A stretch of 64,000 nucleotides of DNA from Paragemmobacter amnigenus. GTDB taxonomy: Bacteria > Pseudomonadota > Alphaproteobacteria > Rhodobacterales > Rhodobacteraceae. Of the stretch, positions 54,735 to 64,000 are shown in pieces. Within the stretch, counting starts at the first letter, position 1; each line of letters starts with the position of its first letter. The stretch spans positions 248,001 to 312,000 of the forward strand of contig NZ_JAAATX020000005.1 in NCBI RefSeq assembly GCF_009908265.2, given 5' to 3'. The position numbers were made by a program, and so were the translations under genes. The notes beneath the pieces were generated by a model. The model worked only from the letters and a program-made list of their open reading frames with translations, searched no databases and was not told the DNA's origin.

Positions 54735-55595
54735 ATGGACAGCGACGCCTTCACCCTGCACCTTCCGGCCGACCGGACAACCCCGTTGGTCTTCTCGTCC
54801 CCGCATTCCGGCGCGGACTATCCCGAAGCCTTTGTTTCGCAAAGCATTCTGGACCGCCATACGATCCGCTCCTCGGAAGATGCCTTCGTCGACCGCCTGT
54901 TCTCCGCCGCCCCCGCCCACGGCGCGCCCCTGCTGGCCGCCCGCATCCCCCGCGCCTATATCGACCTCAACCGCGCCGCCGACGAACTCGATCCGGCGGT
55001 GATCGAAGGCATCGACCGCGCCCCCCACAACCCCCGCGTCTCCTCGGGCCTTGGCGTCATTCCCCGCGTGGTGGCGGGCGGGCGGGCGATCTATCGCGGC
55101 AAACTGGCCCGCAACGATGCCGAATTCCGCATCCTGCGCTATTGGCATCCCTATCATTCAAGGCTGAAAACCCTTCTCGATGAAAGCCTTGCGCAATTCG
55201 GTCATGCCATCCTGATCGATTGCCACTCCATGCCGCACGAGGCGATCGAGGCCCATTCCCGCCCCGGTCACCCCCGCCCCGATGTCGTTCTGGGCGACCG
55301 TTTCGGCGCCGCCGCCGCCCGCGATGTGGTGGACCGGATCGAATCCGCCTTCGCCGCCGCGGGCCTGCGCACCGCCCGCAACGCCCCCTTCGCCGGCGCC
55401 TATATCGCACAGGCCTATGGTCGCCCCTCGCGCAACCAGCATGTCGTGCAGATCGAGATCGACCGTGCGCTCTACATGGATGAAACCCGCATCGAACCCC
55501 GCGCGGATTTCGATGAATTCCAAAGGCTTATGACCCACGTCATCGCGGACATCACCGCCCCGCAGGCGGGCAGCCTGCCCCTCGCGGCCGAGTGA
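54735..55595 (+). CDS. N-formylglutamate amidohydrolase family protein
   Basis: 286 residues. Family motifs include PLVFSSPHSGADYPEAF, SEDAFVDRLFSAAP, IPRAYIDLNRAADELD, DCHSMPH and the C-terminal GRPSRNQHVVQIEIDRALYMDE. N-formylglutamate amidohydrolase (HutG type) hydrolyses formylglutamate to glutamate and formate in histidine breakdown; no other hut genes are in the window, so the substrate is uncertain. Ends exactly where dinB ends (tail to tail). Confidence 0.9.
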   Translation: MDSDAFTLHLPADRTTPLVFSSPHSGADYPEAFVSQSILDRHTIRSSEDAFVDRLFSAAPAHGAPLLAARIPRAYIDLNRAADELDPAVIEGIDRAPHNPRVSSGLGVIPRVVAGGRAIYRGKLARNDAEFRILRYWHPYHSRLKTLLDESLAQFGHAILIDCHSMPHEAIEAHSRPGHPRPDVVLGDRFGAAAARDVVDRIESAFAAAGLRTARNAPFAGAYIAQAYGRPSRNQHVVQIEIDRALYMDETRIEPRADFDEFQRLMTHVIADITAPQAGSLPLAAE

Positions 55596-56849
55596 TCAGC
55601 GCAGGGCACGCCCCTTGATGATGGCGTCCTGACCGAACCGCGCGCGGATCGCATCCGCCGCCCGTTCCGCCTTGGCCCGCTTGCCCGCCTCCGGGTCCAA
55701 CAGGTCGCCCGACCGGTCCGCCTGATCCTCGCCCACCAGATCCGCGATCCCCACCCCGATCAGCCGGAACGGCCCCTTCGTCCCCGCATGGTCGAACAAA
55801 TCCCGCGCCGCGCGATAGATGCGGTCGGCCATCTGCGTCGCATCGCCAAGGCCCTGCCGCCGCGTAACCGTCTGGAAATCGTCGCGTTTCAGCTTCAACA
55901 CCACCGTCCGCCCCGCCAGCCCCTTGGCCTTGGCCCGATCCGACACCTGTTCCGCCAGCCGCCAGATATGCCCGTCCAGCAGGTCGGCATCGCCCGTATC
56001 CTCGTTGAAGGTCGTCTCCTTGCTGATGGACTTCGGCCGCTCGTCCCGACTGACCCGCCGCTGGTCCTGCCCCCGCGCCAGATGGAACAGCCGCTCTCCC
56101 ATCGACCCGAACCGCGCCACCAGATCGGCGCGGTCCCAGCGCAGCAAATCCGCGATGGTGCGAATCCCCGCCGCCTCCAGCGCCGCCTGCGTGGCTGTTC
56201 CCACGCCCCAGATGATCCGCACCGGTTTCGGCGTCAGGAACGCTTGCGTCTCGGCCCGCCCGATCACGGAAAACCCCTTGGGCTTGTCGAGGTCGGATGC
56301 GATCTTTGCCAGAAACTTGTTGTGGCTCAACCCGATGGACCCTGTCAGCCCCAGCTCCGTCTCCATCCGCCGCACCAGCCGCGCCAGCATCACCGCAGGC
56401 GGCGCACCGTGCAGCCGCGCCGTCCCCGACAGGTCCATGAACGCCTCGTCCAGCGACAGGGGTTCGATGTCGGGCGTCAGCTCCTCCATCATCGCCCGTA
56501 TCTTCCGGCTTTCCGCCACATAGACCGACATGCGCGGCTTCACGACCACCGCCTGCGGGCACAGCTTCAGCGCCTGGAACATCGGCATCGCCGACCGCAC
56601 GCCGGAAATCCGCGCGATATAGCAGCAGGTCGACACCACCCCCCGCGTGCCGCCCCCCACGATCACCGGTTTGTCGGCAAGCTCGGGATTGTCGCGCTTT
56701 TCCACGCTGGCATAGAAGGCGTCGCAATCCATATGTGCGATCGACAGGTCGAACAGCTCCGGATGCGCCAGAACCCGCGGGCTGCGGCAGGCAGGGCAGC
56801 GCAGGCCGGAGTCGAATGTGGTCAGGCAATCACGGCACAGGGCGGGCAT
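55596..56849 (-). CDS. dinB: DNA polymerase IV with N-terminal zinc ribbon
   Basis: 417-residue Y-family translesion polymerase. An N-terminal CRDC...CPAC zinc-ribbon-like segment (MPALCRDCLTTFDSGLRCPACRSPR) precedes the catalytic domain, as in many alphaproteobacterial DinB proteins. Palm motifs: AHMDCDAFYASVEKRDNPEL and SLDEAFMDLSG. The little-finger and C-terminal regions follow, but the tail lacks an obvious QLxLF clamp motif. I chose ATG at 56849 so that the ribbon begins the protein. Confidence 0.93.
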   Translation of the reverse strand: MPALCRDCLTTFDSGLRCPACRSPRVLAHPELFDLSIAHMDCDAFYASVEKRDNPELADKPVIVGGGTRGVVSTCCYIARISGVRSAMPMFQALKLCPQAVVVKPRMSVYVAESRKIRAMMEELTPDIEPLSLDEAFMDLSGTARLHGAPPAVMLARLVRRMETELGLTGSIGLSHNKFLAKIASDLDKPKGFSVIGRAETQAFLTPKPVRIIWGVGTATQAALEAAGIRTIADLLRWDRADLVARFGSMGERLFHLARGQDQRRVSRDERPKSISKETTFNEDTGDADLLDGHIWRLAEQVSDRAKAKGLAGRTVVLKLKRDDFQTVTRRQGLGDATQMADRIYRAARDLFDHAGTKGPFRLIGVGIADLVGEDQADRSGDLLDPEAGKRAKAERAADAIRARFGQDAIIKGRALR

Positions 56850-56952
56850 GGTTCCACTATGCGCCCGCCGCCCGCTGCCGTCCATGCCCGCCACTTGCAC
56901 CAAGGCCGCGAAACCCCCATGATTCGATAAGGTATTTCAGGAGGTATCGGGC

Positions 56953-57831
56953 ATGGGCCCTGAACTTTTCGGCGGGAACGCGGTGTTTCTGGCTGTCGCC
57001 GCCTTCATCATCCTTTGCATCTTCCTTGGCGTGCGGATCGTGCCGCAATCGGAAAAGCACGTGGTCGAACGCTTCGGCCGCCTGCGCGCCGTGCTGGGAC
57101 CGGGGATCAACTTCGTCGTCCCCTTCCTCGACCGCGTGCCGCACAAGATTTCCATCCTCGAACGCCAGCTTCCCAACGCGTCGCAGGACGCCATCACCGC
57201 TGACAACGTGCTGGTGAAGGTGGAAACCTCCGTCTTCTACCGCATCACCGAACCGGAAAAGACCGTCTACCGCATCCGCGATGTCGATGCCGCCATCGCC
57301 ACGACCGTGGCGGGGATCGTGCGGTCGGAAATCGGGAAACTGGAACTCGATCAGGTCCAGTCGGGCCGCGCGCAACTCATCGAACGCGTGCGCGAACAGG
57401 TCCGCATGATGGTCGATGACTGGGGGGTAGAGGTGACGCGCGCCGAAATCCTCGACGTCAACCTCGACGACGCCACCCGCGCCGCGATGTTGCAACAGCT
57501 CAACGCCGAACGCGCCCGCCGCGCGCAGGTGATGGAGGCCGAGGGCAAGAAGCGCGCCGTCGAACTAGCCGCCGACGGCGACCTCTACGCCGCCGAACAG
57601 GCCGCCAAGGCCCGCCGCATCACCGCCGATGCCGAGGCCTATGCCACAGGCGTCATTGCCGGTGCCATCGCCGCCAACGGGCTGGAGGCCGCGCAATTCC
57701 AGATCGCCATGAAGCAGGTCGAAGCCTTGGCACAGGTGGCCGAAGGGCAGGGCAAGCAGACCATCCTTTTGCCTGCCAACGCGATGGAGGCATTCTCGGA
57801 CGCCTTCAGGATGCTGCGGGGGAAATCCTGA
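56953..57831 (+). CDS. SPFH/stomatin-prohibitin family membrane protein
   Basis: 292 residues. A membrane segment near residues 9-27 is followed by an SPFH domain (SEKHVVERFGRLRAVLGPGINFVVPFLDRV, NVLVKVETSVFYRITEPEKTVYRI) and a coiled-coil Ala/Glu-rich tail (LNAERARRAQVMEAEGKKRAVELAA). QmcA-like; such proteins form membrane microdomains and control FtsH-type proteases. One base overlap with the NfeD-like gene, its usual partner. Confidence 0.92.
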   Translation: MGPELFGGNAVFLAVAAFIILCIFLGVRIVPQSEKHVVERFGRLRAVLGPGINFVVPFLDRVPHKISILERQLPNASQDAITADNVLVKVETSVFYRITEPEKTVYRIRDVDAAIATTVAGIVRSEIGKLELDQVQSGRAQLIERVREQVRMMVDDWGVEVTRAEILDVNLDDATRAAMLQQLNAERARRAQVMEAEGKKRAVELAADGDLYAAEQAAKARRITADAEAYATGVIAGAIAANGLEAAQFQIAMKQVEALAQVAEGQGKQTILLPANAMEAFSDAFRMLRGKS

Positions 57832-58103
57832 TGTGGTGGTCCGTCTGGTGGGTCTGGGTCGTCGCGGGTTTCCTGATCGGCGGGCTAGAGATCGTGGCAC
57901 CCGGCTACATCTTTCTGGGCTTTGCCATCGGCGCGGTGACGACGGGGGTGTTCCTTGGCCTTGGCATCCTGTCGGGCGGCCCTGCCTTCCTGCTCCTGAC
58001 CTTCGCCATCTGCTCGCTCGTGGCATGGTTCGCGTTGCGCCGGACGATGGGGGTCCGCGCGGGTCAGGTGAAGGTCTGGGACAAGGATATCAATGATAAC
58101 TGA
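57831..58103 (+). CDS. NfeD-like membrane protein (short form)
   Basis: 90 residues with two or three hydrophobic segments (WWVWVVAGFLIGGLEIVAPGYIFLGFAIGAV; AFLLLTFAICSLVAWFAL), lacking the protease and OB domains of long NfeD. Overlaps the SPFH stop by one base and the NUDIX gene by 11 nt. Partner of the SPFH protein in quality control of membrane proteins (inference from the conserved pair). Confidence 0.88.
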   Translation: MWWSVWWVWVVAGFLIGGLEIVAPGYIFLGFAIGAVTTGVFLGLGILSGGPAFLLLTFAICSLVAWFALRRTMGVRAGQVKVWDKDINDN

Positions 58104-58527
58104 CGCGGATTTCGTCGGGGCCAAGGCTGCGCTGTTCTGCGGCGATGCGCTTCTGACCTGCCTGCGCGACACGCATCCCGGCCTGCCATGGCCCGGGATG
58201 TGGGACCTGCCCGGCGGCGGGCGCGAGGGGGACGAATCCCCCGAATCCTGCCTGCTGCGCGAACTGGCCGAGGAATTCGGCCTGTCGCTGCACCCCGCGC
58301 GCCTGACATGGCGGATCGACCTGCCGTCGATGACCGACCCGTCCCGCCCGTCGCATTTCTTTGCCGGACCCATCACGCGGGCCGAACTTGCGACCATCCG
58401 CTTCGGTGACGAAGGGCAGGGCTGGGCGCTGATGCCCATCCGCGATTTCCTGACCCATTCCCGCGCGATACCGGAGATGCAGCGCCGCGTCCGCCTTGCG
58501 CTTACCGCCGGGGCAATTCCGCGATGA
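58093..58527 (+). CDS. NUDIX hydrolase
   Basis: 144 residues. NUDIX box in GGGREGDESPESCLLRELAEEFGL. Substrate unknown. Overlaps nfeD by 11 nt at its start and the convergent pyrF by 26 nt at its end. Confidence 0.88.
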   Translation: MITDADFVGAKAALFCGDALLTCLRDTHPGLPWPGMWDLPGGGREGDESPESCLLRELAEEFGLSLHPARLTWRIDLPSMTDPSRPSHFFAGPITRAELATIRFGDEGQGWALMPIRDFLTHSRAIPEMQRRVRLALTAGAIPR

Positions 58528-59197
58528 CCGCCCGCGCGGCGGCGGCAGGGTCCGCCGCCTGCCAGATCGGCCGCCCGACGACGATATGATCCGCCCCGTC
58601 CGCAATCGCCTGATGCGGCGTCGCGATCCGTTTCTGGTCGCCCGCCGCCGCCCCCGCAGGCCGCACCCCCGGCGTCACGATCAGCTTTCCCTTGGCCTGC
58701 GGCAGCGCGCGGATCATTGCGGCCTCTTGCGGGCTGGCGATGACACCATCCGCCCCCGCCTCCAGCGCCCGCGCGGCGCGTTCCAGCGTGATATCATGGA
58801 TATCGCCCGCCTTGATCAGGTTCGCGTCCAGATCCGCACGGTCCAGCGACGTCAGCACGGTGACGGCAAGGATCTTCAACCCCGTGCCCGCCTTCCCCTC
58901 GGCCGCCGCGCGCACCACCTGCGGGTCGCCATGCACCGTCAGGAAGTCGAGGTCATAGCGCGCGATCCCGCGCACCGCCGCCTCGATCGTGGCACCGATG
59001 TCAAACAGCTTCATGTCCAGAAAGACGCGCTTGCCCAACTCGCCCTTCAGCTCATTCGCCAGCGCCAGCCCGCCGCCGGTCAGCATCCCCAGCCCGATCT
59101 TGTAGAAGGACGCCGCCTCCCCGATCCGCTGCACGAGGTCCAGCCCCTGCACCACGTTCGGCACATCCAGCGCCACGATCAGGCGGTCGTCAGACAT
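58502..59197 (-). CDS. pyrF: Orotidine 5'-phosphate decarboxylase
   Basis: 231-residue TIM-barrel enzyme making UMP from OMP. RLIVALDVPNVVQGLDLV at the N-terminus, the catalytic FLDMKLFDIGATIEAAV (Asp-Lys-Asp) and VTPGVRPAG, VVGRPIWQAADP phosphate loops. The ATG at 59197 was chosen over the GTG/ATG six codons earlier because MSDDRLIVALDV matches the family start. Convergent with the NUDIX gene. Confidence 0.96.
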   Translation of the reverse strand: MSDDRLIVALDVPNVVQGLDLVQRIGEAASFYKIGLGMLTGGGLALANELKGELGKRVFLDMKLFDIGATIEAAVRGIARYDLDFLTVHGDPQVVRAAAEGKAGTGLKILAVTVLTSLDRADLDANLIKAGDIHDITLERAARALEAGADGVIASPQEAAMIRALPQAKGKLIVTPGVRPAGAAAGDQKRIATPHQAIADGADHIVVGRPIWQAADPAAAARAVIAELPRR

Positions 59198-59305
59198 CGG
59201 CGCTCTCCCAGCCAAGAAATCCGCGCCAGATGATCCGCGCAGGCGGGGCTGTCAAGCCGCACGAAGCCCGCTAATCTGGGACGAAACCGCACGGGGCGCG
59301 CGCGC

Positions 59306-60199
59306 ATGATCCTTTGTTTCGATATCGGCGGCACGCGGATCAAGGCCGCAACGTCGACGGGCGGCCGACTTACCCCGCTGGGCGACACGCCCACCCCGAC
59401 CGGCGATTTCGCGGCCTTCACTGCCGCCATTGCCCGCTATGCCACCGGTCTTGCGCCCAAGGCCGTTGCCATCTCCATCGCGGGCGTCGTCGACCCTGAT
59501 ACAGATATCCTGCGCGTCGCCAACATCCCCTGCGCCGACGGCCGCCGCCTCGGGCCCGAGTTGCAATCCGCCCTTGGCCTGCCTGTCCTCGTCCTCAACG
59601 ACGCCGACTGCTTTGCCATGGCCGAAGCATCCCAAGGCGCGGGGCAGGGACATCGCACCGTTTTCGGCATCATCCTCGGCACCGGCGTGGGCGGCGGGTT
59701 GGTCATCGACGGCAGGCTCGTCTCGGGCCCAGGCGGCTATGCGGGGGAATGGGGCCACGGCCCCGTGGCAAAGACGCAGGTGGAAGGGCTGACCCTGCCT
59801 GCCTTTCCCTGCGGTTGCGGCCTGACCGGCTGCATCGACGCGGTCGGCAGCGCCCGCGGGATGGAACGGCTGCACCATGCCATCCACGGCGAAACCGCCA
59901 CCTCGCATTCCATCGTTCGCGCATGGCAGAATGGGGAAACGCAGGCCGCGCGGACCGTGGATGTCTGGCGTGCCATCGTCGCCCCGCCCTTGGCCATGAT
60001 CCTGAACACGGTGGGCGCCTCCATCGTTCCGGTTGGGGGCGGCCTGTCCAATGTGCCCGCGCTTGTCGCCCATCTGGATGCTGCGGTCCGGTCTATGATC
60101 CTGCGCCGCACCGACGCGCCGCTTGTCGTGCCTGCCCGCTGCACCATCGAACCCGGCCTGATCGGGGCCGCCGCCGCCGCAGGGGTCGCCTTTGCCTGA
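59306..60199 (+). CDS. nagK: ROK-family sugar kinase, probably N-acetylglucosamine kinase
   Basis: 297 residues. ATP motif FDIGGTRIKAAT, NDADCFAMAEA, GTGVGGGLVIDGRLV, and the zinc-binding CGCGLTGCID. Most similar by motif to N-acetylglucosamine kinase. GlcNAc phosphorylation would feed amino-sugar recycling from peptidoglycan. Substrate is inferred. Its last 8 nt overlap cutC. Confidence 0.85.
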   Translation: MILCFDIGGTRIKAATSTGGRLTPLGDTPTPTGDFAAFTAAIARYATGLAPKAVAISIAGVVDPDTDILRVANIPCADGRRLGPELQSALGLPVLVLNDADCFAMAEASQGAGQGHRTVFGIILGTGVGGGLVIDGRLVSGPGGYAGEWGHGPVAKTQVEGLTLPAFPCGCGLTGCIDAVGSARGMERLHHAIHGETATSHSIVRAWQNGETQAARTVDVWRAIVAPPLAMILNTVGASIVPVGGGLSNVPALVAHLDAAVRSMILRRTDAPLVVPARCTIEPGLIGAAAAAGVAFA

Positions 60200-60917
60200 C
60201 ATCCTGCTCGAAGTCTGCGTCGATGATGCCAAGGGCCTTGCTGCCGCCATCCGCGGCGGGGCAGGGCGGATCGAGCTTTGTTCGGCCCTCGCGCTGGGCG
60301 GGCTGACCCCGTCGCCCGGTCTGATGCAACAGGCCGCCGCCGCCCCTGTTCCCGTCATGGCGATGATCCGCCCCCGCGCGGGCGGCTTCGTCTGGTCCAC
60401 CGCCGACATCGCGCAGATGAAGGCGGATATCGCCGCCGTCCGCGCGGCCGGATTGGCGGGAGTGGTGTTGGGCGCCTCGTTTCCGGACGGCAGGCTGGAT
60501 GCGCCGGTTCTGGCCGAACTGCTGCAGGCGGCACAGGGGATGGATACCACCCTGCACCGCTGCTTCGATCTGACCCCCGATCTTCCGCAGGCTCTCGAAG
60601 CCGCGGTTGCGCTGGGGTTCCGCCGTATCCTTACCTCGGGCGGTGCGCGCACGGCCCCGCAGGGTGTGGCGATGCTTGCCGCGCTGATGGCCCGTGCCGC
60701 AGACCGCATCACCGTGATGCCCGGCGCCGGACTCACTGCAGAAACCCTGCCCGCCATCGCCCGTCTGCCCTTGCGCGAAGTCCACGCCTCCTGTTCCATG
60801 GCACGGTCCGAGACGGCGTCCGTTGCCGCCTTCGGTTTCGGCCCGTCCGAACGGCGCGTCACCTCGGAACCCCTGGTGCGTGCGCTGGTCGCAGGGCTTG
60901 CCAGATTGGATGAGTGA
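60192..60917 (+). CDS. cutC: CutC family protein
   Basis: 241-residue TIM-barrel protein of the CutC family. ILLEVCVDDAKGLAAAIRGGAGRIELCSALALGGLTPS and HRCFDLTPDLPQAL are typical. Historically linked to copper tolerance, though its real function is doubtful. TTG start at 60192 (MPDILLEVCVD) overlaps nagK by 8 nt and has AGGGG upstream. Confidence 0.9.
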   Translation: MPDILLEVCVDDAKGLAAAIRGGAGRIELCSALALGGLTPSPGLMQQAAAAPVPVMAMIRPRAGGFVWSTADIAQMKADIAAVRAAGLAGVVLGASFPDGRLDAPVLAELLQAAQGMDTTLHRCFDLTPDLPQALEAAVALGFRRILTSGGARTAPQGVAMLAALMARAADRITVMPGAGLTAETLPAIARLPLREVHASCSMARSETASVAAFGFGPSERRVTSEPLVRALVAGLARLDE

Positions 60918-60925
60918 GGACCGCC

Positions 60926-61696
60926 GTGCAGATTACCGTGACCTATGACCGCCCCGACGAAGGCCCGCGCTCCGGCCCCGTGCAGGTGGGATGGTTTCTG
61001 GCGAATGACAAAGGCGCGGTCCTCTATGACCCGCCCGAGCGCCTCGTCTCGCGTCAGGTCAGCCGCGTCCATGCGAAAAGCGCCAGCCGCTGCCCCGCTG
61101 TCATCCAGATGGAAAGCCGTTATTTCGTCGTCAAATGCCCCTTCGACCTGCACATCGGCTTTTCCCGCGACGACAAGGGCAAGGCCGTTCTGGTCAACCG
61201 CGCCGGAACCGCCTCGCCCATCCGGTCGAACAAGCTGAACGAAGTGCTCACCCTCGTCTCCGAGGTGGAATGGCGCTATCCCGACCGCCCCACGGTGCAA
61301 TTGCACCTGCCCTACACCTTCATCGCGGACGAACCCGTCTGGATGACGCAGGTCGGAACCTTTGCCCATTACCGCAAGGACCCGCTGCCCGGCACGATCT
61401 TCGGCGGGCGGTTCCAGCTGAATCTCTGGCCGCGTCCGCTGATGTGGGCCTTCGAATGGCACGAACCGGAAAAGGACCTGATCCTGAAACGGGGCGAGCC
61501 GCTGTTCTACTGCCAGTTCGAACATGAAGGCCCCGACCGCCCCGTCCAGATGGTCGAGGCCGACAAGACCCCCGAACTGACCACCTATATGGAGCAGATC
61601 TCGGGCGTGGTGAATTACGTGAACCAGACCTTCAGCCTGATGAAGGACGCTGAACGCCTGCGCCCGCCGAAACTCCTCAAACCCAAGGACCGCTGA
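60926..61696 (+). CDS. Protein of unknown function downstream of cutC
   Basis: 256 residues, not recognised. No signal peptide or membrane segment. It contains blocks such as GPVQVGWFLANDKG, MESRYFVVKCPFDLHIGFSRDD, TVQLHLPYTFIADEPVWMTQVG, FGGRFQLNLWPRPLMWAFEWHEP and LILKRGEPLFYCQFE that look like a compact beta-rich enzyme-like fold. The start is GTG at 60926, because GAGGA lies 5 nt upstream; a GTG at 60914 overlaps the cutC TGA and would add 4 residues. Third gene of the nagK-cutC operon. Confidence 0.75.
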   Translation: MQITVTYDRPDEGPRSGPVQVGWFLANDKGAVLYDPPERLVSRQVSRVHAKSASRCPAVIQMESRYFVVKCPFDLHIGFSRDDKGKAVLVNRAGTASPIRSNKLNEVLTLVSEVEWRYPDRPTVQLHLPYTFIADEPVWMTQVGTFAHYRKDPLPGTIFGGRFQLNLWPRPLMWAFEWHEPEKDLILKRGEPLFYCQFEHEGPDRPVQMVEADKTPELTTYMEQISGVVNYVNQTFSLMKDAERLRPPKLLKPKDR

Positions 61697-61772
61697 CAGG
61701 CCGGGGCTGCAACCCTGTCGCCGCGGCGGATCGGCGCGCGCCGGAAAAGTTGACGCATCCCGCCCCGCCGAT

Positions 61773-61801
61773 CTTGCAGCAGGGCAAAACCCGTCCCATC
61801 T
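61773..61801 (+). promoter_or_regulatory. Heat-shock (RpoH-type) promoter of clpB
   Basis: CTTGCAG (61773-61779), 14-base spacer, TCCCATCT (61794-61801); seven of eight bases match CCCCATNT. Same -35 heptamer and spacing as the dnaK promoter. Leader about 67 nt. Confidence 0.75.
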
Positions 61802-61874
61802 TTCCTCCAAGGCCGGTGCGGACGTGCCTTTTCAGGGCGTCCACAGACCGGTGCTATGAAAAGGAGATATGCCG

Positions 61875-64000
<2,126 letters not shown>

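Noticed and set aside
61740-61770. A fifth copy of the TGACGCA hairpin upstream of clpB (TTGACGCAT near 61750)
   Set aside because: Core sequence is present but the flanks are not complementary, so no hairpin forms.

Overview
The window is a gene-dense, GC-rich stretch of an alphaproteobacterial chromosome. The gene content points to the Rhodobacterales/Rhodobacteraceae: petABC cytochrome bc1 operon, rimP-nusA-ylxR-infB, lpt genes followed by long-form hpf and ptsN, a short RNase D, an NDUFA9-like epimerase, a paiB-like gene, a DinB with an N-terminal zinc ribbon, and RpoH-type promoters in front of dnaK and clpB. The genus cannot be fixed from sequence alone. Nearly every base is coding, genes overlap often, and no insertion sequence, prophage, CRISPR array or rRNA operon was seen.

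Layout. 1-7.5 kb: mtgA (cut by the left edge) and the glutamate synthase genes gltD - unknown exported protein - gltB. 7.7-10.4 kb: uppP, a diheme cytochrome c and an NDUFA9-like protein in one operon, then tRNA-Leu(CAG) with its own promoter. 10.7-15.5 kb: rnd-kdsD-lptC-lptA-lptB, then hpf-ptsN. 15.5-24.5 kb: a surface-glycan block containing a two-domain sulfotransferase, a Core-2/I-branching-like glycosyltransferase, two paralogous GT2 enzymes, galU, kdsB, cysQ and a polysaccharide ABC permease without its ATPase. 24.5-30 kb: alkB, dnaK-dnaJ, a pseudouridine synthase and radC. 30-38 kb: a binding-protein/OmpA fusion, an exported protein of unknown function, secA, a parvulin, argJ, mutT and a 46-residue ORF. 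38.2-43.8 kb: infB, ylxR, nusA and rimP, preceded by a leader that looks like an attenuator. 43.8-49.4 kb: pip, ubiG, a toxin-antitoxin pair with a nonsense-broken toxin, a GMC dehydrogenase with its Tat-exported small subunit, gloA and a ribbon-helix-helix regulator. 49.6-54.6 kb: petABC, a GST, a cluster of four loop-conserved hairpins, a PaiB-like protein, rpmJ and tRNA-Val(GAC). 54.7-64 kb: N-formylglutamate amidohydrolase, dinB, SPFH/NfeD/NUDIX, pyrF, nagK-cutC-unknown and clpB (cut by the right edge).

How it fits together. Much of the window serves the envelope: peptidoglycan (mtgA, uppP), LPS and Kdo (kdsD, kdsB, lptCAB), protein export (secA, parvulin) and a probably sulfated surface polysaccharide. 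In that last block galU would supply UDP-glucose, the transferases build the chain, the sulfotransferase decorates it, CysQ removes the PAP by-product and the permease exports. The observations most worth following are the four tandem hairpins with an invariant TGACGCA core but different, fully paired arms (53353-53471), the rimP-nusA leader with mutually exclusive terminator and antiterminator folds, the nonsense-interrupted toxin next to an intact antitoxin and operator, and the glycan/sulfation block. All of this comes from reading the sequence; no database search was possible.
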